From Stagnimonas sp. (GTDB lineage Bacteria; Pseudomonadota; Gammaproteobacteria; Nevskiales; Nevskiaceae), in assembly GCA_030696045.1 (NCBI GenBank), contig JAUYNO010000082.1, positions 27,226-91,225 of the forward strand: a DNA stretch of 64,000 nt. Reading direction: 5' to 3'. The notes under the pieces were generated by a model. It saw only the letters and a list, made by a program, of their open reading frames with translations, did not search any database and was not told the origin of the DNA. Shown here one piece after another: positions 57,917-64,000 of this stretch. The translations under genes and the position numbers were made by a program. How positions within the stretch are numbered: the first letter of the stretch is position 1; the number at the start of each line of letters is the position of its first letter.

Positions 57917-58801
57917 CTACGCGGCCTTGGCGAAGTCGCCGCTCTGGTAGTCGCGCAGGGCCTGCTCGATCTCCTCGCGGGTGTTCATCACGAAGGGACC
58001 GTATTGCACCACCGGCTCGCGCAGCGGCTTGCCGGCCAGCAGCAGCAGCCGCGCGCCTTCGGCGCCGGCCGTGAACTGGACCCGGCTGCCGGCGGTGTCG
58101 AGCACCAGCGCCGCCTGGCCCGGCAAGCGCTTGCCGGCGATCTCGACACTGCCCTCATAGCTGTAGAGGAAAGCGTTGTGGCCAGTCGGGATCGCTTGCT
58201 CGAAACTCGCTCCCGCTGGCAGTTCGATGTCGAAGTAGAGCGGCGCCGTCGACAGCGGTTGCGACGGCGAGTTGATCGGGCCGCCAATGCGCTGCTCGCC
58301 GACTTCGGCGGTGCCGGCAATCACCTTGATCGCGCCGCCGCCGGGCAGTGTCGCCGACGGGATCCCGCTGGCCGGGATGTCCCGATACCCGGCCGGCTTC
58401 ATCTTCTCCTTGCCCGGCAGATTGATCCAGAGCTGGAAGCCGCGCATGCGTCCGCTTTCCTGCAGCGGCATCTCGGAATGGATCACGCCACGGCCGGCAG
58501 TCATCCACTGCACACCGCCGGGGCCGAGATCGCCGACATTGCCGAGATGGTCCCGGTGCTGCATGCGGCCGTCGAGCATGTAGGTGACGGTCTCGAAGCC
58601 GCGATGCGGGTGGTCCGGGAAGCCGGCGATGTAGTCGCCCGGCTGGTCGGTGCCGAACTCGTCCAGCATCAGGAAGGGATCGAGGTAGAGCCCGCGCTGG
58701 CTGCCAATGGAGCGGCGCAGCTTGACGCCGGCGCCGTCGGAGGTGGGGATGGAGGGGATGACCTGCGCCACGGTGCGCAGGTCGTTGCTGATGGTGCTCA
58801 T
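57917..58801 (-). CDS. Pirin family protein
   Basis: A 294-residue bicupin from ATG 58801. FPDHPHRGFETVTYML carries the first two Fe-binding histidines and RGVIHSEMP the third His and Glu of the pirin iron site. FQLWINLPGKEKMKPAGYRD and the second cupin follow. Bacterial pirins include quercetin 2,3-dioxygenases and redox regulators. Downstream of azoreductase and DoxX genes and a REP palindrome, it belongs to an electrophile/quinone stress set; its own activity is uncertain. Confidence 0.9.
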   Translation of the reverse strand: MSTISNDLRTVAQVIPSIPTSDGAGVKLRRSIGSQRGLYLDPFLMLDEFGTDQPGDYIAGFPDHPHRGFETVTYMLDGRMQHRDHLGNVGDLGPGGVQWMTAGRGVIHSEMPLQESGRMRGFQLWINLPGKEKMKPAGYRDIPASGIPSATLPGGGAIKVIAGTAEVGEQRIGGPINSPSQPLSTAPLYFDIELPAGASFEQAIPTGHNAFLYSYEGSVEIAGKRLPGQAALVLDTAGSRVQFTAGAEGARLLLLAGKPLREPVVQYGPFVMNTREEIEQALRDYQSGDFAKAA

Positions 58802-58860
58802 GGCGGTCTCCGGTGATGAGGGGGCAGGTGTTGATCGGGTGTTGGTCGGGGCCAAGGCCA

Positions 58861-58903
58861 CTCCTACAGGGAAGAGACCTGTAGGAGCGGGCTTGCCCGC
58901 GAG
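58861..58903. repeat. REP-type palindrome (CTGTAGGAGCGGGCTTGCCCGCGAG)
   Basis: CTCCTACAGG..CCTGTAGGAG (58861-58887) and GCGGGC-TT-GCCCGC (58887-58900) overlap. The core CTGTAGGAGCGGGCTTGCCC is the REP sequence well known from Pseudomonas and relatives. It lies between doxX and pirin. Confidence 0.85.
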
Positions 58904-58906
58904 ACC

Positions 58907-59287
58907 TTAGCGGCGGTCGAGGCTCAGCGGACCGGCGCCGTTGGCGACCAGCAGCAGGAAACCACCGGCAATCGAGACGTTCTTCAGGAACATGATCTGC
59001 TGGATCTGGTCGCCGAAATTGGCATGGAACAACAGGGCCGAGACCAGGCTGAAGCCGGCCAGCAGGAAGGCGACGACGCGGGTCTGGAAGCCGAGCATGA
59101 TGGCCGCACCGCCCAGCACTTCGAGCGCGATGACGGCCGGCAGCGCAAAGCCGGGCACGCCCATGGCGCTCATGTAGGCGACGGTGCCCTCGTAGGCGCC
59201 GAGCTTGCTCAGGCCGGAGATCAGGAAGAGGGAAGCCAGCAGGATGCGGCCGGCGAGTTCAGCGAGGTTGGCGAGTTTGGTGTTCAT
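58907..59287 (-). CDS. DoxX-family membrane protein
   Basis: A 126-residue protein with four hydrophobic helices: LAGRILLASLFLISGLSKLG, then FALPAVIALEVLGGAAIMLG, RVVAFLLAGFSLVSALLFHA and SIAGGFLLLVANG, the DoxX/SURF4-like pattern. These proteins act in quinone-linked or thiosulfate-linked redox at the membrane and are often paired with azoreductases and pirins, as here. ATG 59287. Confidence 0.9.
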   Translation of the reverse strand: MNTKLANLAELAGRILLASLFLISGLSKLGAYEGTVAYMSAMGVPGFALPAVIALEVLGGAAIMLGFQTRVVAFLLAGFSLVSALLFHANFGDQIQQIMFLKNVSIAGGFLLLVANGAGPLSLDRR

Positions 59288-59333
59288 GGCGAAGCTCCTT
59301 TGGATTGCGGATTGCGGATTGCGGCTAGGGAAG

Positions 59334-59936
59334 TCAGGCGGCCAGACGGTGGATTTCGTCCTGGGCCTTGGTCAGCGCCGTGGCCTTCAGCTCGGCGCTG
59401 ATGTTCAGGCCCTCGGCGTAGACGAATTCGACATCCTCGATACCGATGAAGCGCAGGAAGTCGCGGACGTAGTTCGTCTGCGTGTCCAGCGGCGTGCCGG
59501 CATAGAGACCGCCACGGGCCGCGAAGACGTAGGCCTTCTTGCCCTTGATCAGGCCCTCGGGGCCGTTGGCGGTGTAGCGGAAGCTGACGCCGTTGCGGGC
59601 GACGTGGTCGAAGTAGGCCTTGAGCTGGCTGGGCACGCCGAAGTTGTAGAGCGGCAGGCCAAGCACGATGACGTCGGCGGCCTTCAGCTCGTTGATGAGC
59701 GCATCGGAGTAGGCGATCACAGCCTGCTGTTCGGGGTTGCGGGCTTCCGGCGCCGTGGTGAAGGCACTGAAGCGGCCGGCGTCGAGATGCGGCACGCCGT
59801 CGCGGGCAAGGTCGCGGACCGTCACCCGGCTGTCCGGGTGGTGGGCGCGCCATTCGGCGACGAACTGCTCGGCCAGCTGGCTGGACTGGCCTTGGCCGGC
59901 GAACAGGCTGGTGTTGATCTGAAGTAGCTGGGTCAT
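59334..59936 (-). CDS. azoR: FMN-dependent NADH-azoreductase
   Basis: A 200-residue flavodoxin-like enzyme from ATG 59936. FMN-binding loops are visible at INTSLFAGQGQSSQLAE (residues 6-22), LGLPLYNFGVPSQLKAYFDH near 95-113 and FAARGGLYAGTPLDTQ near 140. AzoR reduces azo dyes and, more naturally, quinones by two-electron transfer. It is divergent from the LysR gene and upstream of doxX and pirin, so it is probably induced by quinones or electrophiles through that regulator. Confidence 0.92.
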   Translation of the reverse strand: MTQLLQINTSLFAGQGQSSQLAEQFVAEWRAHHPDSRVTVRDLARDGVPHLDAGRFSAFTTAPEARNPEQQAVIAYSDALINELKAADVIVLGLPLYNFGVPSQLKAYFDHVARNGVSFRYTANGPEGLIKGKKAYVFAARGGLYAGTPLDTQTNYVRDFLRFIGIEDVEFVYAEGLNISAELKATALTKAQDEIHRLAA

Positions 59937-60006
59937 GGCACATCTCCTTCGGTTGTTTCGGGGTGTGTGCATTAAACGATTCGACAGGCCGATAAAAAAG
60001 AACAAT

Positions 60007-60023
60007 ATTCCGCTCTAAGTAAT
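60007..60023. promoter_or_regulatory. Candidate LysR binding site (ATT-N11-AAT)
   Basis: The 105-base AT-rich gap between azoR and the lysR-type gene contains ATT-N11-AAT, fitting the T-N11-A rule for LysR-type regulators, 19 bases before the regulator's ATG. It is a plausible shared operator. Confidence 0.4.
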
Positions 60024-60041
60024 CAGTTAATTGGATAAGTT

Positions 60042-60962
60042 ATGAATCCAAGAATCAGCCTGGAGCAGTGGCGTGCCCTGCTGGCGGTGGTCGATGCCGG
60101 CGGCTATGCCCAGGCCGCCGAGGCCTTGCACAAGAGCCAGTCGGCGATCACCTATGCGGTGCAGAAGCTGGAATCGGTGCTGGGCCTCAAGGCCTTCGAG
60201 GTGCAGGGTCGCAAGGCCGTGCTGACGCCGACCGGGCAGCTGCTGCACCGGCGTGCCCGCGCCCTGATCGACGAGGCCAGCCGTCTCGAACAGGCGGCCA
60301 GTGCCTTGTCGGTCGGCTGGGAAGCGGAGATCCGCCTGGCCGTCGAGGTGGTGTTCCCGACCTGGCTGCTGCTGCGGGTGCTGGACCGCTTCGGCCAGGA
60401 CAGTCCGCATACGCGCATCGAGCTAACCGAGTCGGTGATGGGCGGCACGGCGGAGGCGCTGCTGCAAGGGCGAGCCGACCTCGCCATCGCGCCGGCCGTC
60501 CCGGCCGGCTTCTTCGGCGAGGTGCTGATGCCGTTTCGGGGCCTGCCGGTCGCCCATCCGGATCATCCCTTGCACCAACTCCAGCGGCCGCTGACGCGCG
60601 AAGACCTGCGCCAGCACCGTCACATCGTAGTGCGCGATACCGGCAGCAAGCGCGATCCCAGCACCAACACCATCGACGCCAATCAGCGCTGGACGGTCAG
60701 CAACATGGCGACCTCGATCCACGCGCTCTGCCAGGGCTATGGCTTTGCCTGGATGGTGGAGGACAAGATCCGCAAGGAACTGGCTTCCGGCCAGCTCAAA
60801 CCGCTGCCGCTGGCAGGTCAGGAGCGGCAAGGCACGCTGTACCTGATCTTCGCCGACCACGACTACGCCGGTCGCGGCAGCTTGCGTCTGGCGGAACTGC
60901 TGCGCGAGATGACGGCGGCGGAGTGCGCCGCGCGCTCGGTCGGGACCGCGGCGGCGGCGTAA
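60042..60962 (+). CDS. LysR-family transcriptional regulator
   Basis: A 306-residue protein with the winged helix-turn-helix at residues 5-65 (SLEQWRALLAVVDAGGYAQA, ALHKSQSAITYAVQKLESVL, FEVQGRKAVLTPTG) and a periplasmic-binding-protein-like effector domain from 90 to 300. It is divergent from azoR-doxX-pirin and probably activates them. Its last 100 bases overlap, antisense, the 3' end of the GIY-YIG gene. Confidence 0.92.
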   Translation: MNPRISLEQWRALLAVVDAGGYAQAAEALHKSQSAITYAVQKLESVLGLKAFEVQGRKAVLTPTGQLLHRRARALIDEASRLEQAASALSVGWEAEIRLAVEVVFPTWLLLRVLDRFGQDSPHTRIELTESVMGGTAEALLQGRADLAIAPAVPAGFFGEVLMPFRGLPVAHPDHPLHQLQRPLTREDLRQHRHIVVRDTGSKRDPSTNTIDANQRWTVSNMATSIHALCQGYGFAWMVEDKIRKELASGQLKPLPLAGQERQGTLYLIFADHDYAGRGSLRLAELLREMTAAECAARSVGTAAAA

Positions 60963-61228
60963 GGATGCGCAGCCGCCCAGGCCAGCTTGGCGCTGCGGCT
61001 CTGCGACTTCAGCCAGTGCTCCGCCACCGAGGCGGCCGAGCGCGAGGGATAGGCGCAGACCGCCAGCAGCCGCAGCGGCGGATTGGCGCGGGTGTAGCGC
61101 GCGCCGCGTCCGGCGAGGTGGGCGGCGTAGCGGCGCTCCGGGTCCGGGCTGATGCCGGCGTAGAGCGGGCCGCGCGCGCACTCGATCAGGTATAGCGACC
61201 AGGGGCGGGCGGCTTTGGTGTCGGACAT
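60863..61228 (-). CDS. GIY-YIG domain protein (UPF0213/YhbQ-like)
   Basis: A 121-residue protein. The N-terminal domain begins WSLYLIECARGPLYAGIS (LYL...YAG in place of GIY...YIG), followed by DPERRYAAHLAGRGARYTR and LLAVCAYPSRSAASVAEHWL, as in UPF0213 single-domain GIY-YIG proteins of unknown nuclease activity. The basic C-terminal tail (ISRSSSARRKLPRP) is encoded within the 3' end of the lysR gene. ATG 61228. Confidence 0.82.
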   Translation of the reverse strand: MSDTKAARPWSLYLIECARGPLYAGISPDPERRYAAHLAGRGARYTRANPPLRLLAVCAYPSRSAASVAEHWLKSQSRSAKLAWAAAHPYAAAAVPTERAAHSAAVISRSSSARRKLPRPA

Positions 61229-61280
61229 GCCGCCAGCTTAGGCGGTCTAAGATGCGCGCCCGCTTTTTTCGAGTTGAGCC

Positions 61281-62285
61281 ATGCAGATCGCCCTGGCACC
61301 GATGGAGGGTCTGGTTGACGACATCCTCCGCGAAGTGCTGACCGGCGTCGGCGGGGTCGACTGGTGCGTGACCGAGTTCATCCGCGTCAACGACCAGCTG
61401 CTGCCGAACCACGTGTTCCATCGCCTGGCGCCGGAGCTGCGCCAGGGTGCGCGCACCCGCGCCGGCACCGCGATGCGGGTGCAGCTGCTGGGCTCGGACC
61501 CGGCCTGCCTGGCCGACAACGCCGCGCTGGCCTGCACCCTGGGCGCGCCGGTGATCGACCTCAACTTCGGTTGCCCGGCCAAGACCGTCAACCGCTCGCG
61601 CGGCGGCGCCGTGCTGCTGAAGGAGCCGGAGCTGCTGGCGCGCATCGTCGGCGCCGTGCGCGCCGCCGTGCCGGCCGCCATCCCGGTCACCGCCAAGATG
61701 CGGCTCGGCTACGAGGACAGCCTGCAGGCCTTGGACTGCGCCCGCGCGCTGGCCTCGGCCGGTGCCGCCCAGATCGTGGTCCACGCCCGCACCAAGGCCG
61801 ACGCCTATCGCCCGCCGGCGTATTGGGAATGGATCGCGCGCATCCAGGACGTGGTCGGGGTTCCGGTCTACGCCAATGGCGAGATCTGGAGCGTGGCCGA
61901 CTGGCAGCGCTGCCGCGCCGAGAGCGGTGCCCGTGACTACATGCTGGGTCGCGGTCTGGTCGCCCGCCCCGACCTCGCCTTGCAGATCCGCGCCGTCGCT
62001 GAAGGCCGCGACTACCAGCCGCTGGGCTGGTCCGAAGTGCTGCCGCTGTTGCAGGAGTTCTGGCGCCAGCAGCGTGCCAAGCTGCCCGAGCGCTTCGCGC
62101 CGGGTCGGCTCAAGCAGTGGCTGAACTGGTTGGCGCGCAATTATCTGGAAGCGGCAGAGTTGTTCGTCAGCGTGCGCGCGGAAAGCGACTGCCGGCGACT
62201 CGACGCCCTGCTGGGTTTTCCGGAACCGCTACGAGGGCCTGCTCCCGCTCCGGGCAGCGACGTCCGGAGTGGGAGCAGGCCCTAG
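61281..62285 (+). CDS. dusC: tRNA-dihydrouridine synthase C
   Basis: A 334-residue FMN TIM-barrel enzyme that reduces uridine 16 (DusC group) in tRNA. Visible: [38 protein letters not shown] with the catalytic Cys, [28 protein letters not shown] and [17 protein letters not shown]. The C-terminal helical domain is present. The last dozen or so residues ([16 protein letters not shown]) are encoded by a palindrome that also forms the stop codons of this gene and of fabH. ATG 61281. Confidence 0.9.
   Translation: MQIALAPMEGLVDDILREVLTGVGGVDWCVTEFIRVNDQLLPNHVFHRLAPELRQGARTRAGTAMRVQLLGSDPACLADNAALACTLGAPVIDLNFGCPAKTVNRSRGGAVLLKEPELLARIVGAVRAAVPAAIPVTAKMRLGYEDSLQALDCARALASAGAAQIVVHARTKADAYRPPAYWEWIARIQDVVGVPVYANGEIWSVADWQRCRAESGARDYMLGRGLVARPDLALQIRAVAEGRDYQPLGWSEVLPLLQEFWRQQRAKLPERFAPGRLKQWLNWLARNYLEAAELFVSVRAESDCRRLDALLGFPEPLRGPAPAPGSDVRSGSRP
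62234..62283. repeat. Palindrome spanning dusC and fabH stop codons
   Basis: AGGGCCTGCTCCCGCTCCGG and CCGGAGTGGGAGCAGGCCCT form a near-perfect 20-base stem around a 10-base loop. It encodes the dusC tail, and the overlapping stop codons lie at its right edge. It may be a bidirectional terminator or an inserted repeat. Confidence 0.8.
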
Positions 62286-63241
62286 GCCCGCAGCAACACT
62301 GAGCCCCAGGTCATCCCCGCGCCGACGCCCAGCAGCAGCACCAGCTGTCCCGGCTGAATGCGGCCATCGCGAGTCGCGGCATCCAGCGCCAGCGGCACCG
62401 AGGCTGCCGAGGTATTGCCCTGGCGCGCCACCGTGGTCACCACCTTGCTCATCGGCAGCCCGAGCTTGTCGGCAGTGGTGTTGAGAATGCGGATATTGGC
62501 CTGGTGCGGCACCAGCCAGTCGACGTCGGCGATGGTCTTGCCGCTGTGGCTGAGCGCCTCGTGGGCGCACTCGGCGAGCACCCGCACCGCGGTGCGGTAT
62601 ACCGCCTGGCCATCCATTTCCAGGAAGGGATTGCCGCGCAGCACGCCGTTGGCGATGCCACCGTTGACCCGCAGGATCGGCGCCAGCGTGCCATCGGCAT
62701 GCAGGTGGCCGGAGTAGATGCCCGGCTCCGCCGAGCGCTTCAGCACCACCGCACCGGCCCCGTCGCCGAACAGCACGCAGGTACGGCGGTCATTCCAGTC
62801 CAGCAGCCGCGAGAACACCTCGGCACCCACCACCAGGGCGCAGCGGTGGGCGCCGCTGGCGACCAGCTTGTCGGCCAGGGTCAGGGCATAGATGAAGCCG
62901 GTGCAGACCGCCTGCACGTCAAAGGCGGCGCCCCGGGTCACGCCCAGCCGCGCCTGCAACAGGCAGGCGGTGGAGGGCATCACCATGTCCGGCGTGGTGG
63001 TGGCGACCACGATCAGATCGACTTCGGCGGCACTCACCCCGGCCGCCTCCATCGCCCGCAGGCAGGCCTGGTAGGCGAGGTCGGAAGTCATCTCGCCTTC
63101 GGCGGCGACATGGCGCGATTCGATGCCGGTGCGCGAGACGATCCACTCGTCGCTGGTCTCGATCCGGGTCTGCAACTCCTGGTTGCTGACACTGCGTGCG
63201 GGCAGATAGCTGCCGGTGCCTACGATTCGGGAGTAGTTCAT
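62282..63241 (-). CDS. fabH: 3-oxoacyl-ACP synthase III
   Basis: A 319-residue thiolase-fold condensing enzyme from ATG 63241; an ATG 24 bases earlier (63265) is possible, but FabH proteins start near [12 protein letters not shown]. Catalytic triad: Cys in [12 protein letters not shown] near 113, His in [10 protein letters not shown] near 246 and Asn in QGNTSAAS near 276. It condenses acetyl-CoA (or another primer) with malonyl-ACP to start fatty acid synthesis. It is isolated from the usual fab cluster, lying between dusC and the FimV-like gene. Branched or unusual starter specificity cannot be told. Confidence 0.9.
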   Translation of the reverse strand: MNYSRIVGTGSYLPARSVSNQELQTRIETSDEWIVSRTGIESRHVAAEGEMTSDLAYQACLRAMEAAGVSAAEVDLIVVATTTPDMVMPSTACLLQARLGVTRGAAFDVQAVCTGFIYALTLADKLVASGAHRCALVVGAEVFSRLLDWNDRRTCVLFGDGAGAVVLKRSAEPGIYSGHLHADGTLAPILRVNGGIANGVLRGNPFLEMDGQAVYRTAVRVLAECAHEALSHSGKTIADVDWLVPHQANIRILNTTADKLGLPMSKVVTTVARQGNTSAASVPLALDAATRDGRIQPGQLVLLLGVGAGMTWGSVLLRA

Positions 63242-63446
63242 TTCTATTAGCTTTTGCCCATCCATTGTGCGCTCTAAAATCGGTGCGGCCCGGTGTCGGC
63301 ACGCAATAAACTACCGCCCGCCGATGATGCCCGGTTGGCTTCGCTGGTGGGCCGCCGCTAAATCGCCGTCGTCCGGGTGGCGCTATTCTCTCCCTGCTGA
63401 TGATCTCATCAGCTTTTCAGGCAACACGATCCTGGTCACACCACGG

Positions 63447-64000
63447 ATGAGCTCCCGTCCCTATCTGCCCTTCGGCCCCGCCGCGCTGCTGCTGGCGCTG
63501 CTGCCGGGTGCGGCGACGGCGCTGTCGCTGGGCGAGGTCCGGGTGGAATCTCGGTACGGTCAGCCGCTGCGCCTGCGGCTGCCGGTCGAGTTGGGCAGTG
63601 AGGACGAACTCAGCGACGCCAGCCTGGTCCAGGCGCGGCTGCTGGATCAGGCCTATTACGAGGCGCAGGGCGTCGCGGTGCCGGAGATCCCGACTGCCGA
63701 GCTGTCGGTCCGCACCGAACGGACCGCAGGTACCACCTGGGTCTTGATATCGAGCGCCCGGCCACTGCGCGAACCGATGCTGACCCTGTTCGTCAATGTC
63801 CGCCTCGGCGCCAGCCAGATCACCCGCGAAATTCCGGTGCTGCTGGAGTTCCAGGATCACGCCAGCGCCGAGCCGGCGCCGGTGCCGGCCGCGCGCCCGG
63901 CGCTGGACACCTCTGCCCCCTTGCAGGCGCCGGTTCCGATCCCCCCCGCCAGCGCCCTGCCGCCACCGGCGCTCGACACCGCGCCCGTCGCCGCGCCGCC
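63447..64000 (+). CDS. fimV: FimV-family N-terminal protein (truncated by window edge)
   Basis: Open from ATG 63447 to the window end (184 complete codons), with no stop. Signal peptide (LLLALLPGAATA) is followed by LSLGEVRVESRYGQPLRLRL, the typical FimV opening. The N-terminal beta domain (LREPMLTLFVNVRLGASQIT, EIPVLLEFQDH) leads into a Pro/Ala-rich linker at the edge. FimV proteins bind peptidoglycan and organise polar complexes and type IV pili. Divergent from fabH with 205 bases between starts. Confidence 0.82.
   Translation, partial: MSSRPYLPFGPAALLLALLPGAATALSLGEVRVESRYGQPLRLRLPVELGSEDELSDASLVQARLLDQAYYEAQGVAVPEIPTAELSVRTERTAGTTWVLISSARPLREPMLTLFVNVRLGASQITREIPVLLEFQDHASAEPAPVPAARPALDTSAPLQAPVPIPPASALPPPALDTAPVAAP

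Overview
The window is high-GC bacterial chromosome (roughly two thirds G+C by eye) with tight, ATGA-coupled operons. The gene set (AcpH, LptF/LptG, NodT-type outer-membrane factor, LysR/azoreductase pair, DusC, FabH and the start of a FimV-like protein) points to a gammaproteobacterium. The catabolic genes and the mosaic palindromic repeats fit a Nevskiales/Solimonadaceae- or Xanthomonadales-like lineage; that placement is inference. I see no rRNA, tRNA, CRISPR, transposase or prophage. No gene-free stretch exceeds 300 bases; the longest (41607-41890, 30182-30459, 12246-12493, 23736-23964, 28869-29095) hold promoters, repeats or a structured leader.

1-7.5 kb: the end of an RND-type efflux operon with a divergent TetR regulator, then a minus-strand acyl-CoA/redox operon (enoyl-CoA hydratase, AcpH, old yellow enzyme, acyl-CoA dehydrogenase, PECR-like SDR). 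7.6-12.5 kb: a minus-strand operon of a TonB-dependent receptor, a YfiR-like periplasmic protein and a membrane GGDEF-EAL enzyme, preceded by a candidate structured RNA leader. 12.5-14.3 kb: SnoaL-like protein, SDR, and an HU protein with a Lys/Ala-rich tail.

14.5-21.7 kb: an Atu-like operon (enoyl-CoA hydratase, AtuA, TetR, biotin carboxylase, biotin carrier, carboxyltransferase) for branched or acyclic terpenoid acyl-CoA carboxylation. A palindromic repeat is inserted in frame in atuA and another lies at the point where the carboxylase alpha subunit is split into two genes. 21.7-33.3 kb: small membrane proteins, esterase, propionyl-CoA-synthetase-like ligase, SDR, DUF1302 outer-membrane protein, a CalB-like lipase lipoprotein, a ferredoxin reductase/ferredoxin pair and a serine hydrolase. 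33.4-41.6 kb: envelope and housekeeping genes (histidine phosphatase, a repeat-rich peptidoglycan-binding lipoprotein, MATE pump, PHP-domain lipoprotein, glycine-zipper lipoprotein, SDR, enoyl-CoA hydratase, small beta-barrel).

41.9-57.9 kb is the most striking region: an apparently complete bacterial ceramide (sphingolipid) locus. It holds serine palmitoyltransferase, its acyl carrier protein, a ceramide-reductase-like protein, a fatty acyl-AMP ligase and a GNAT-type ceramide-synthase-like protein. These lie among a DAG-kinase-like (ceramide-kinase-like) protein, a CDP-alcohol transferase with a degenerate nucleotidyltransferase domain, further nucleotidyltransferases, a private LptF/LptG pair and a flippase. 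The likely product is a phosphorylated, head-group-modified sphingolipid moved to the envelope.

57.9-64 kb: a pirin-DoxX-azoreductase set with divergent LysR regulator, a GIY-YIG protein, dusC, fabH and the truncated FimV-like gene. A family of paired GC-rich palindromes occurs six times between 3.3 and 30.4 kb and is not seen after that.
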